Counted from the first letter of the stretch, positions 48,512 through 59,921 are shown. The stretch is DNA of 64,000 bases from Alnus glutinosa (GCF_958979055.1 NC_084888.1:37777804-37841803), one strand, 5' to 3'. Program-made: numbers and translations. The notes: a model not told the origin generated them from the sequence alone.

Positions 48512-48750
48512 TGTTGTATTGATTTTATGAATAGAATGCGCGCAGCAAAACAGAAACAGATCGAGGATCGATGCACGAATAGAAGAGAGAAAATTTCTCT
48601 GCAATTGTATTGAAATACACGATCTCAGAAGATCGAGAAAGAACTAATTAACAGAAATTACAACCGATTCTAACCAATTATATATATATATATATATCCA
48701 GCTCAGCTACTGCTTAACTACCTTCAGTTTCCTTAATTCCTTTGTTGACA
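48512..48750 (-). mobile_element. Possible LTR fragment
   Basis: A segment with TG...CA ends in which, on the minus strand, a TATA-like run is followed by a stretch resembling the end of a Copia-type LTR. No target duplication, primer site or second copy was found, so this is a tentative fossil. Confidence 0.3.
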
Positions 48751-48925
48751 GTAACTTAATTTGGTTAATAACCTGCTTTCAGGCAAAGTGGTCAAGCTGA
48801 TCTATACAAATTAGAAGTACGTTCCGTGTTCTTCACCGTTCATCACTTCATCCCTAAAGCATGTCACTATTTTTTATTAAATTAATATTTTAAAATAATA
48901 GGTGATTAAGAATGATATTAGAATA

Positions 48926-49798
48926 AGGGTTAAAGACATATTTGGTATGTATGGTTTAAAAACTTTATTTTTTGGTATCTCGGTTTCATTTCACTTCACA
49001 GATTGATAGAATTTAAGTTTTGGAAAAAGACTGACTTAATACCTCCATCTATTTTTCTATCTAAATTTTAACGGACTGTCACGCGTACAATATAAAATAA
49101 TAATAATAAAAATAAAAATCTTTAAAAATTAATTAAAAAATCAAATTTAATAAAACTTAAAAAAAATAAATTAATTAATTAATTAAAAAAAGAAAGAAAA
49201 AAGACGAGAAGTGAGTCAATGCATGCATGTTCTTCATATCATTCATAGGGTAGATTGTCTTTTATTAATTTATCATTTAACATATGAATGAGGAAGGAAA
49301 TGAAACAAACAGAGAGCAAAAAGAAAAGGAAAGTAGAAAAATGAAGAAAAGAAAGAAACCCATTTGGGCACAGGCGCAGTTGCAAGAGAGCGTCGAGATC
49401 GTCCCGCACCACCAAATGGGCAGCAAGGTCGAATGGTGCATGACAGAATATTGCGATAGGTGACAAGAATGGTTCGTTTTCAAGGACAGCCAACTGAACC
49501 TGATGAGTGGGTTCAGACTTCGTTTCAGCGAGAATGAGGGTTTGGCCGACAATAATATTGTCACATGCTTTTTTAAATTAATTTTTGAAGATTTTTTTTT
49601 AAAAAAAAATATATTGTGCCACGTGTCAACCAATGAGGGATGACATGTGGCAATCCATTAAAATTTGGATGAAAAAATAGACGGAAGTACTAAATCAATT
49701 TTCTCCCAAAATTCAAGTTCCATCTGTGAAGCGAAATAAAACTGAAGTACTAAAAAATAAAATTTTTAAATCACAGGTACCAAATATATCTTTAACGA
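48926..49798. mobile_element. Fold-back element D with an internal open frame
   Basis: Inverted arms (GGGTTAAAGACATATTTGGT at the left; from the right CGTTAAAGATATATTTGGT) extend about 170 bp and match element C at 60926. The subterminal CACGTGTCAACC/ACATGTGG motif is also shared with C. Instead of the GC-hairpin core, the centre holds a minus-strand open stretch (about 49565-49375) of coding-like composition. No clear target duplication was found. Confidence 0.7.
49375..49565 (-). other. Open frame of unknown origin inside element D
   Basis: About 63 codons read without a stop on the minus strand, beginning near GQTLILAETKSEPTHQVQ and continuing LAVLENEPFLSP, then FDLAAHLVVRDDLDALLQL. Its composition differs from the AT-rich arms. 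There is no proper ATG and no splice context. It may be a host gene fragment captured by the element, as in Pack-MULEs. I do not recognise the parent protein. Confidence 0.4.
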
Positions 49799-49851
49799 CC
49801 TGGCCTTATAATAATTAAAAAGCTTAGAATTCATATCATGATGTCACAATT

Positions 49852-50071
49852 TGTAACCACTCAGGAAAGAGTACTAGTAAGCCACATCTATCCTGTTACT
49901 CCAAAATAACTAGTTAATTAATTTGGATCTTCCTTAGAATTTCTTATAAAGCTCAGTTTCTTCTAATAACAAATTAACAATGTGAAACTTAAAACCTATA
50001 AGCATCTCTTCTAAATTATCCACTCTCTATGTGGACTTCTCATCTTCCTAATATAGGACCGGAGTGTTACA
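49852..50071 (+). mobile_element. Solo LTR with 5-bp target duplication
   Basis: A 220-bp segment running TGTAACC to GTGTTACA, with ends that are short inverted repeats. CAATT lies directly before it (49847-49851) and directly after it (50072-50076). This is the structure left when the two ends of an LTR element recombine and the middle is lost. It is a non-coding fossil. The family is not identified. Confidence 0.75.
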
Positions 50072-50220
50072 CAATTTATCCCCCAATTTTAATTAAAATA
50101 TTTTTCATGTTGTATATGCATGTGGAAAATTAATATATATGTTGTGGGATTCCACGTTGCGGGAGAATATTAAAATATTAGTTAAACAAAAAAGTTATCT
50201 TAAATTTATAAGAGAGATTA

Positions 50221-50714
50221 AGTATGAAAAAGAAAACCAATTAAAATTCTAATTAGAATAAAGGAAGGAAAACATGATCGATCAGTACTGCTATTTTCAC
50301 AAATGGAAATACTTGCTGCACAACAGGTTGTACACAAAGATTAGAGTATGAAAAAGAAAACTAATTAAAATTCTAATCAGAATAAAGGAAGGAAAACATG
50401 ATCGATCAGTGCTGATATTTTCACAAACGGAAATGCCTGCTGCACAACAGGCTGTGCACAAAGATTAGAGTATGAAAAAGAAAACTAATTAAAATTCTAA
50501 TCAGAATAAAGGAAGGAAAACATGATAGATGTTTCAGTACTACTATTTTCACAAACGGAAATGCCTGCTGCACAACAGGTTGTGCATAAAGATTAGAGTA
50601 AGAAAAAAGAAAACTAATTAAAATTCTAATCAAAATAAATGAAGGAAAACATGAATATTGATCAGTACTGCTATTTTCACAAACGGAAATGCTTGCTGCA
50701 AAATTGTGCACAAC
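50221..50714. repeat. Four-unit tandem repeat, about 124 bp per unit
   Basis: Units start near 50221, 50345, 50468 and 50597. Each contains AGTATGAAAAAGAAAACTAA, AAAGGAAGGAAAACATGA and CTGCACAACAGGTTGTGCA with few differences. After the last unit, inverted copies of the terminal motif continue to about 50790 (TTGTGCACAACCTGTTGTGC), so the array seems to have grown inside a small inverted-repeat element. Units are too long and too alike to be a CRISPR, and there are no spacers. Confidence 0.88.
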
Positions 50715-50790
50715 CACTCACATGAGTGGGACCCACTTGAGTGGATGGGTCCCACCCGTGTGTGTGGGTTGTGCACAACCTGTTGTGCAA

Positions 50791-51584
50791 ATATCAATCC
50801 CCTTTCACGAAATTAAATTGGGCTAACTAGCTAGCTAGTTTACAAATTAAGCATACATCGATCTACAGAAGTCTGATCTTCATTGTTACTGTCGACGCTT
50901 GTCAATCAAAGCCTGAACTTGGATTTTGAAAATATATCAGAGTCTATAGAAAATTTGTAGTAAGACAAATTAAACAGGGAAAAATTAGCTTAGGATTCTC
51001 GCAGAAACACATGATACAAGTGCCAGGAGCGAGGTTTACGTGATTGGTTGGATCCCCCCGTTTGGACTGTGGAATATTGACCCTTTTGGTAGGTATGACC
51101 GCTGTTATAGTCATAGAGTGGAGACCAAATGGGCATGAGTCATAACGTAGGGTAAAGGGTTGAACCAATTTGCCATGGTTACTCACTTGGAAGAATCATT
51201 AGTCCGACTAATGCTTCAACGGGACCTAGAAGTTATGGTATTCGCTTCAAAGCTCAGAAAATTCTTCCGGGTTCGGATTCAACGGGGCGAAGTCTTCCTC
51301 TAGACTCATGGAAAAGAACGTAAGAAAAACCCTCTGCGGACCATGACTAAGTCATCCTTTCAAAGTTCCTGTTATATATTGTAACGTGTAGAAGATATTC
51401 ATCAAACGTAACACATATATGTACACATGGTTCAATTCTCGATCGATCTCTAGCTAGCGCATAGAAACTAGCCCACCAAAAGGCTACGTCAACTACTCGA
51501 TCCATATTTAAATTTCCTCCAAATCTGAGACGACGATCGACAAGCCAAACAAAGCAGATCGATCGAGAAGCTCAGAAATTAAGC
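50791..51584. other. Upstream region of the WRKY55-like gene
   Basis: Presumed promoter and leader. One W-box-like TTGACC is near 51076 and a GTCAA near 51487, matching autoregulated WRKY promoters only weakly. No TATA box was placed with confidence. Confidence 0.35.
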
Positions 51585-54500
51585 ATGGAGGAGATAGCAT
51601 CCCTGTTTATCCAGCGTGGGTGTAAATTAGCTAGAGAACTTGATTCAAACCTACCAAACCTGGCCGACCAGCCCAACATCCTCTCCAAGTCCTGCGATGA
51701 GATCATTAGTGCTTTCAGAGCCGCAAAGGAACGGCTACACGGTAGTACTCAAGACACCACATCACTTTCCCACATGATATTCCGTCAACCACAGGAATCT
51801 CAGCAGCCTCAGACGGAAACAAGTTTGAAGGCCGGATGGCGAAGCCCGCCGAGTTACACCCAGCCAATTATGGACATGTTGCAGATGCAGCTTCAAGCTG
51901 ATAGGAGCCCCTTCAAAATGCGCGGGTTAGGGTCCGATGGCCTTGTTGCCGGAGTGGGCGGAAGAGAGGCCGAAGGTTCTGCACGCTCCAAGAGCATAGG
52001 AGGGGAGGTTCAGCCAATGGACGCATCGGATTCTGGCAATATTGTTTCATCCTCGCAAAGACAACGAAGAAGGTGAGAAATTTAATTAATGTTTGACTGA
52101 TTAATTCTTTTATTCACACACGACATTATATGTTGAACTTTGTGGCCGGGTGACTTTTGTCTAATTAGTACTGATTTTGAATCATTCCTCTAAACCTAAT
52201 TAAATGAATTAAACAACCATACGTTGACGTGTTGACTGCCCTTGCACATTCTTTGGAAACGCACAAACCGGTATGAAAACGTCTCGAAAGTAAAATAGGT
52301 CCGAGCTCCATGTTTCTTGGAAAGACAACTAGTAGTATATACATATGAGAAATGATTCTTTACCATCTAAATATATAACTTTTCACCACCTTGTCTATGT
52401 GGCAAGGTGGTCCCCCACTTTATTTTATTTTTTAAAAATAAAAAAACTCTAAAGTTAATAGGGGACCACCTTACCACATAGACAAGGTGGTGAAAAGTTG
52501 TATATTTAGGTGGTAGTGAATCATTACTCATATACATATATGTACGTTGTATGTTTCTTAATTAATTAAAACACTTTTTTCGTGTTAAACACCAACCAAT
52601 TCGATTCGTACTTATAAAAGAGGAAAACGTACGGATAAATAATGGCTTGGAAATTGATTATATATTATATACTTTATGCTATACATATATATATGCCAAT
52701 TTTTTTTTTTGGGTAAGTGCTATATATATATATATATATATATATACATACTACGTACGTACGTTGATTATTTACATTTGTTTGGCATCCAGAATATGAT
52801 CAAGCTAGGCAACGGGATCAGAACTTGTTAGATTTTGAGTATATATAGCTAGCATTGCAAGCTGGCCGGAAGTGGGGTAGCTTTTGGTCATTCGAACTAA
52901 TTAACGAAACATTATTGATCAACATGATAGTTATGTTTATTATTTTTAATTAATAAGCAGGAAAGATGATGGGGAGAGACGGACAATAACTGCGGCTGCA
53001 CCTCGGATTGGAAACACTGATATTCCACCTGAGGACGGCTTCACGTGGAGAAAATACGGGCAGAAAGAGATTCTCGGCTCAAAATTCCCAAGGTACGTAC
53101 GTACGTATACGTATGACGTCTGTAATGGTTATATACGGTTATGGTGACTCTACCAAATCAGATATATATATATATTAAATTCCCCAACACATACGTACGA
53201 TGATTTGACACTTCAATTCACTGCTTATGCATCATCGGTGCTTTTTTCTTTACAAGGTCTCCGATCAAGATAGACTTTTGCAGTCAATTGATCTGTTCAA
53301 TTCATGCAATACCTTGAAATTTCTGCTCTTTTAAGATCTATTCTGTCTCTTATTTTACGGTCTAAATTTTGTTTTGTTTCATCTAAATATTAATGTTAAT
53401 ACAGTTTCCGGTATGCATGATGCGAACACGACTTTTTCTTCTAGGTTCTTCAAGCTTTCCCAAAATCCTGCAAAACAAATAGAATTAAGAGACCCTTATA
53501 AAAATCTAGCTCTAATGCTTAAGTTAGCTTCTAAGAGAAAAAGAGTCCGCTTAATTCTCCAAAATATTAATTTGTGCCTTAATCACAATAAAATTTTGCC
53601 AGAATACCTAAGTGTCTGCATGTATTTATAGCAAAAGGATCTGAGTCGGTTTCTCCGAACATGGAGGAAACTGATTCTTTGATCGTGGGGTCCCCATGTA
53701 TCTGGAACGTGGGTTTTCACGTTCCTGATCATGGGTCATCACTCGTTCCAGAACGTGGGTCATCACGTATCTGGAACGTGGGTCTTCATGATCCTAGATC
53801 GTGGGACTTTTGTGTCACTGGAACGTGGGTTTCGTCATTTCCTGAACATTTCCAAATATCTCGGGATCTTAGTTTTTCCATGGTTTTTCGCAACTTATTC
53901 TTGAGTTCTCGGGATCGACATGCGTGTCCCAGGCCTTGACTACTTAATATTCATCCCCCGGGATGGGACTATCACGGGAGTTCTGCTGTGAATCCGTCTT
54001 GGGCCGGTACTAACCTGAAGGCCCTAATTTTAAGGATAGGTCGACTTGAGTGGGATTATTCCCAACAACTAAATAGGACAACATATACAGCAATCCTCTC
54101 TGTGCATGCCTCTTAGACTTAATTTGACCAGATCAATGCATATTCTAGATTGATTAAGTCTTTTGAGACTTTCATGCATCATCAATTCAAAGCAAACATC
54201 CGATTGGCATATTGTCATGGAAATTAAAGGAAGTCACTTATTGAAATTGCTATCGCTGTCAACTATAATTATTCTGACTTTTTCCTCTCTTTTGGACTTT
54301 GATCAAATGTACACAACTTTACCAGAATTGACTCAGTCTGCCAAGTGCAAACCAATAAGATTTACTGGCAATTGCCCAATGATCTATGTCGTACACTAGT
54401 TTTATAGCTCAGCCCAGAGGAGATAGACCTCGATCTGTAAATGACCAATTAACTATGGACTTAAGAGAAGAGAATGTTTGATTTAGCAAACGACAACATT

Positions 54501-55132
54501 AACCTTGACACCATCGAGGTTTAATTTTGACCAAATATATGCCTTAACAATATATACAATTAATGTCCTATATATATATATATCTTAATATATCGTTACT
54601 TAGTTTAATTTTTGGGTCACCCGTGACCATTTGCATCAGGGGTTACTACAGGTGCACCCACCAAAGGTTATACCAGTGTCCGGCCAAGAAGCAAGTCCAG
54701 AGGCTCGATGATGATCCCTACACGTTTGAAGTGACATATCGAGGTGAGCACACATGCCACATGTCATCCACGGCACCATCAGTTCCACCACCGGCAGCAG
54801 CAGCAGGGGACATTACCCATGAGATCACCCAAATCATAACTACCCAGCCTGCACAGTCTCCTTCAGTTCCTCTAAGCACATGGCTCTCAATGGAGTACTT
54901 GGGCCTAAGAGGAGGAGGGAGCAACAGCATTAATGTTCTTGGTGGTGGTGGTGGTGGTGGTGGTGGTGGTGCGGGTCCATCCACCACGCGAACCGGTAAA
55001 GAAGTTGAATTCCCGGTTGCTGATATGGCTGATGTAATGTTTAACTCTGGCAGTAGCAGTAGCAATATTAGCATGGATTTTCTCTTCCATTCTAATGAAG
55101 ACAAATGGGAGAAAGAGGACAAACAAAGTTGA
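51585..55132 (+). CDS. WRKY55: Group III WRKY transcription factor, WRKY55-like
   Basis: Nuclear DNA-binding regulator that recognises W-boxes. Three exons: 51585-52072, 52961-53092 and 54640-55132, all joining in phase AG/G, giving 370 residues (Arabidopsis WRKY55 is about 292). The N-terminus (MEEIASLFIQRGCKLARELD) matches the group III pattern. The WRKY domain starts with WRKYGQK (192-198) and has the second intron at FPR/GYYRC. The zinc finger is C-X7-C-X23-H-X-C, the mark of group III. The C-terminal part has a Gly run coded by a (GGT)n microsatellite near 54941-54970 and an acidic end. Intron 2 (1.5 kb) holds repeats. It faces the WRKY70/54-like gene in a convergent pair. In Arabidopsis WRKY55 promotes leaf senescence and defence. 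Confidence 0.93.
52346..52530. mobile_element. hAT-like MITE in WRKY55-like intron 1
   Basis: A 185-bp element with inverted ends TGAGAAATGATT and AATCATTACTCA, and arms of about 75 bp (CTTTTCACCACCTTGTCTAT in both). The 8-mer TATACATA sits at each border (52338-52345 and 52531-52538), a perfect 8-bp target duplication of hAT type. It is non-coding and would form a long hairpin in the pre-mRNA. Confidence 0.85.
53350..54067. mobile_element. Possible LTR-type insertion in WRKY55-like intron 2
   Basis: This block has less AT and a different texture from the intron around it. It includes a TATTTATAG promoter-like site near 53625 and an imperfect repeat of GGAACGTGGGT (53704-53830, about five times). 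It ends TTATTCCCAACA, resembling an LTR end. No target duplication or second copy was found, so borders are rough. Confidence 0.35.
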
Positions 55133-55739
55133 TACACTAACAAGACTGGTTTGATCGCAGTGGCGATGCGAGATAATTGTGATCGGAGGGGCCAATTTAC
55201 TTGATTTGTGCTATACAATATACATAACATTATATATCTTGTAGACTCTTACTTTTTCCACATAAAAATTTTGTTTTCATAATTCCATTGTTTATAATTA
55301 GATATATTTATTTACACAATTTTATTGATTTTCATAGGAACAAAACTTAAACAACCAAACAAGAAGAAGTTTACTACAAGTCTACAACTTTAAAAGAAAA
55401 AATTAGGCACTTATGAACAATAATAATTTTTGTAAAAAAAAAAAAATTAAAAGATGAAACTTACATGAGAATGAGATTAATAATTAGGAATGACAAAAGC
55501 TTACCTATGTTTTTAACACATTAATCACATCTCCCACAAATGCTTTGTTTGAGAATTAGGTAATCTAATATTATGAATTACCACATGAAAAGCTTAAAAC
55601 AATTTAAAAAAGATTATGAGAGTCAAATTACCTTACGAGTAATATATATATATATTTGCTAGAGATTCATATATATACTTCTACATGACTTGGTTGCTAA
55701 TAGCATAACTCTCCTTTAATTTCATTAATTAGGCTTTAG
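55133..55739. other. 3' flank of the WRKY55-like gene
   Basis: AT-rich DNA, probably including the 3' UTR in its first 150 bases. No gene or element was recognised. Confidence 0.4.
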
Positions 55740-55907
55740 GCTCTACTTAATTTACTGGTTGCTTTTTTGGTTTGCTTTGTTAGTTTTCGTCGTGATTGAC
55801 TATAAGGTTCTAGTGTTGGTGCTCAGACCTTTGTATTTGTATGTTAATTTCTTTAATATAATTCTTTCTTATTCAGAAAAAAGAAAAAAAAAAAAAAAAA
55901 AAAAAAA
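55740..55907 (+). mobile_element. LINE 3' end fragment
   Basis: Non-coding tail of a LINE: T-rich 3' UTR phrases (TTTGTATTTGTATGTTAATT, TTTAATATAATTCTTTCTTA) followed by a 30-base A-rich tail at 55878-55907. It matches the style of other LINE ends in this window. Only the last 170 bases inserted. Confidence 0.5.
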
Positions 55908-56088
55908 GACTCCCTTACTAAGTTACTATAGCATGTTTTTCCAAATGTTTCTTGGTGTAAAATTTACATTTTTCCCACATTACTCATTACCCATAGGTAG
56001 GTACGGAATTTTATTTTTTTTGTCTTTAGGTAAGTAAGAATAAATTTAAAAGAAAGAACATTACAAAATTATTAGCTAAGGCATACCC

Positions 56089-56430
56089 TGTTAGAGAATA
56101 TATTGATATCGTATATTATGGTACTCTCTATATATTGAAGAATTTGATTTAATCATCATTAATTGTAATTGATTATAATCAAATCAGATTTAAATACAAT
56201 CAATTCTGATTTGATTATATTCTATTTACATACCATTTTGTATTCTCTCTATATCCTTATAAACAAGGATCATTTGTATTGTAAATTAATCAAACAATAA
56301 GAGCAAAAATGTAGCCATTTGAGCTTTATCATGTAGACATAGGTCATAAACCGAACTATATAAAAAAAAAATCTCTTATCTCTTTTCTATTATTCCGCTT
56401 TATTTTATTTTAGCATTATATTTTCTTTCA
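56089..56430 (+). mobile_element. Solo LTR, Copia-like, with 5-bp target duplication
   Basis: A 342-bp segment with TG...CA ends (TGTTAGAG to TTTCTTTCA), flanked by TACCC on both sides (56084-56088 and 56431-56435). It contains a TATAAAC promoter-like site and an AATAAGAG signal downstream, in the order expected for an LTR. The internal part is gone. It is a non-coding fossil. Confidence 0.8.
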
Positions 56431-58489
56431 TACCCCGTGCTATAACCAGATCGAGCATGCATGACCAACAACTAATTGGGAAAATGGGAGCCAAGGTTGG
56501 CCTTTTCCATAACTCTGGATTTATCTCACTCTTACTCAAATTCAAAAAGAAACATATTCTCCCCCATGATCGAGGTGGAAAGAAAGAGATCCCGTCGGCT
56601 TCCAGGCTCCCAGTATATAGTGGGGTCCTAAAATAAATCATCCTGTATCGTAATTCCCTTGCTTTCTTCATCCGGTACATTGAACTTACCCCATAGTCTT
56701 GACAAATCCTCTGCCGTGTTTCCCATATATAGGATCAGTACTATCCAATCCTGTCTTGATAGAGAGAAGACTATCAAAGCAGAGAAGGGACAGAGAAAAA
56801 ACTCCCGGCCCTGATCAGAAGGCTAGAGATCGAAGAAAGCTTCACCTCTAGGTTTCATGTGGCCTATACTTGTATCATTTTTGGGATTCAATCGATGGCT
56901 CCTTTCATATGCCTTACTCACCAAATTAGGGTGGTAATCCGTATATATATTCCCGTATCAAGGTATAAATATTAAATTATGTAAATTAATTATATTTTTA
57001 ATTTATTTAATTAAATAGGTTAGAGTCGTCTCTCGATATAATTCACTAATTTATATATTAAAATTTGTGTCAAATCTAGTATCATTTCAGAAATTGTCAG
57101 GCTTGGCCAAATGCATGCAAGGAGCCAACTGGCCAAGTACGAATTTATAGCCTTATAGGCAGAGAGTGTCGACATGTTTTTGGCATGTAGCTTATCGTAC
57201 GTGTTGTCATTTGATTCTTCAATTTTCATAAAAAAGAAAAAAATTAAAAATAAAAAAAAATAACAACGATTCTTTAATTTATTATTATTTTTTATTTAAT
57301 GAATAATTCTTCTACTTTTCCCTTTAATATGCTGTGTCCTTGAGCTACACTTTTTGTCGACATTTTTCCTTTTTGGCCCTTTTTTTTCTCCTCCCCCCCG
57401 GTTGAAGGACAATGCGTTATAAAGAGGACAGGTTGGCGACGTCAGTACTGTCCCACTTGCACATCTTTTGTCTTTCTTTTACATTTTTTACAAGCAAAAT
57501 TTTAAATTTAATCTCAGCTTTCAAACTATTTTAATTACTTGGTGAATGAGTTTTGAATTCAATAATCATTTCCTTCTCTTTTTTGTCCAATAAATTAATA
57601 GGGGTTATGCCACGTTTTACACGCAAGCATCATCGTGGATGGAGCCAAAAGCTCTTCCAAATACATGTCAATAGTTAAAAAAAATTATTTTTTTTTCTTC
57701 GCATAAACAATGAAGACCACCACCGAGCTACTCCCGAACTATCTTCGAACCATCCCTGAGCCACTCACAGACTATCACTGAGCCATCTTAGACCGTAACT
57801 GACCCACCCTCTTACCATAACTAGACTACCCTCAGACCACCGACAAGCAATTATTTTACATTAATATTTTTATATTGTGAATAAAAATTAATTTTTATAG
57901 GTTAAAATGATTGAATAAAAATATAAAACATATATGTGATTTCCGTACACGCCAAACATAGGCCGAAAATATCTTCTTGAAAAATTATTTTCTTAAAAGC
58001 ATTTTAAAACGAAAATATTTTATGCCGAACAAATGGAGCATAAATAAAAATTATATAAATGAAAATTTAGAATTTTCCTCTTTAGAAATCAAAACCCGAA
58101 TGAGACGTATATATGTTAGCAATTCCGCGGAAAAGACAGGTTGGATAGTCAATTTCAAATTGTGGGCTAAAAGTATGCAAACCATCTAGAGGATCAAATA
58201 GCCTATTCCTTTGTCCATTGGACAAAGCCATCGCAAGCCTTGACCCCACCCGTCCCAACCCTTTATACAAATTTCCAAGTTTCTGTGGAAATTTGATCAT
58301 CTCTAATAAAAGACAAGCAGAAATGAATTAATATGAACTTTTGCTTTTATTTTCTCTAATTAATATAAACATATAATTATTTCTAAGCAAATATTGCAAG
58401 TGGCCGGGATATTGAAGTTATTAACATCGATCGATAACATGCTTGTTGTACAATTAAAGGAGGCGGGCAGCCTTAATTAAGCCTTAAGC
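56431..58489. other. Intergenic region between the convergent WRKY genes
   Basis: AT-rich DNA. A copy of the dispersed repeat is at about 56930-57110, and a degenerate short tandem of the kind GAGCCA...ACCATC is at 57716-57850. No gene was supported. Confidence 0.45.
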
Positions 58490-59653
58490 CTAGAGAAACT
58501 GGCTAAAATCACCGTCAAAATCAATGTTCAAACTAAGAGAATCAGTGTCCCTACAGGAGTACATGGTAGACACCACATCTCCGTTATCGGACCCCATAGG
58601 CCCGGACAACTCGAAATCCTTTAAATCTGGCCAAAGATGATCGCCCAAAGACGGAAGGTTGTCAGTCAGGTCACTCAGTGCCTCTTCCTTAGATTCCTCT
58701 TTTATGGTTGGGGTGGAGGAGCTGACAGTCGTCACAGCGCCATCTTCTTTACTTGGGATCGCTGATTCCGAATTACCCAAGAAAGATTCCCAACCATGAC
58801 ATTCCGTGATGATTTGCGGCGTCTTTAGTATGTCTCTGCACGTGTGATGACCAATGTATGTGGTCTGAAACATTTGCGGATCGTCTTCCTTTCTCTGGAC
58901 TTGTTTGGTCGCCCGGCAACCTTGATCGAACTTGCGCGTACATCGGAAGTAACTCCTGTCAAATCACAAATTACCAATCCAATTAATTAGCTCTTCCTTA
59001 AACAATCCTCTCGATCTGTTAAAACTCAAAAATTACACAATTACGGAATTAGTAAAAGAATAAAGCTCACACCTTGGGTGCTTAGCATTGAGGATCTCCT
59101 TTTGGCCGTACTTTCTCCACGCATGACCATCATTCTCTACTGTGGGAGAGACTGTTGTCCATGTGTGTGCAGTCTTCCTGCAAACAAGAAAATGCAACTA
59201 TTAGAGTCCATTGAATTTGGTTCGAATCTCTTAACCCGATTCGCGTGAAAAAAGTGGCCCTCTCTCGGAGGTAATTTCCGTCATATAAAAAAAAATTTAT
59301 ATATATGTATAGATGTTAGATAATTTTTTTTACCTCCTCCTGTAACACCCTCTACGATCCTTGGAAGCGGGCCTCTTTCTGCTACTCTCGCCAGAGTCTT
59401 CAGACCTCCGGTCATCGCAATGCGAATCAGCATGGGAAACAGCCTGAAGGTTCTGACAAACCTCCCCAGACTCAAAAGAAGTGAGTACAGAAATAGACTC
59501 GGTGAAAGATCTTAAGATTTTGGACACAAGCTGGTCTTCCAAGGTTTTGTGGAGCAGGGTCTTGAGCTGGGTTGCGCACTCCTGGCCTTGAACTAGCTCT
59601 TTGATCACCTTTTGCCGAGTGTTTGACAGCTTCTCAGGCCAAGGAGTGCCCAT
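58490..59653 (-). CDS. WRKY70: Group III WRKY transcription factor, WRKY70/54-like
   Basis: Regulator of salicylic-acid and jasmonate responses and of senescence in its Arabidopsis relatives. Three exons: 59653-59334, 59177-59073 and 58955-58490, joining in phase AG/G, giving 296 residues (WRKY70 is about 294). The N-terminus has the helix [16 protein letters not shown], then a Ser/Arg/Lys-rich nuclear-localisation stretch ([13 protein letters not shown]). The WRKY domain has WRKYGQK at 127-133 and a C-X7-C-X23-H-X-C finger (CTRKFDQGC to HHTC). The acidic C-terminus ([14 protein letters not shown]) looks like an activation domain. WRKY54 and WRKY70 are close paralogues in Arabidopsis; this is probably pro-orthologous to both. 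Its promoter carries an as-1-like site. Confidence 0.94.
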
Positions 59654-59766
59654 TATGTTTAACTACTGGCCGGGTTTGTTTGCTTGAAACTTCGTGGTTA
59701 ATTTTTTCACAAAAAAAATGAGTAGATGAGGGCTGTGGAGTGAGGAGGAGAAGAAAGGGATAGAGA

Positions 59767-59776
59767 GTTTTATATG
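59767..59776 (-). promoter_or_regulatory. TATA box of the WRKY70/54-like gene
   Basis: CATATAAAAC on the minus strand, about 115 bp before the start codon and on the same strand. This spacing gives a leader of about 85 bp. Confidence 0.6.
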
Positions 59777-59892
59777 AAGCTACAGAATGGGCTGAGGAAA
59801 GAGAGAAGTAATTTAATGGAAGTTGTAAGGAAGGAGGGGTTGATGTGAATGGGAAGGAAGAAAATTCCACCCATGTGCTTACAAAGCTATGC

Positions 59893-59921
59893 TGACGTTT
59901 TTCTGTGACGCAAGGCTGACG
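59893..59921. promoter_or_regulatory. as-1-like TGACG cluster
   Basis: Three TGACG cores begin at 59893, 59906 and 59917. The last two read TGACGCAAGGCTGACG, close to the classical as-1 element with two TGACG cores. Such sites bind TGA-type bZIP factors, which with NPR1 mediate salicylic-acid induction. It lies about 120 bp upstream of the TATA box. WRKY70 and WRKY54 are salicylic-acid-induced in Arabidopsis, so the site fits. Confidence 0.65.

Noticed and set aside
50221-50714. CRISPR-like array
   Set aside because: Units are directly joined with no unique spacers, and the genome is a plant.
54718-55230. 170-codon minus-strand open frame
   Set aside because: Antisense to WRKY55-like exon 3; the poly-Pro run is the reverse of its poly-Gly codons.
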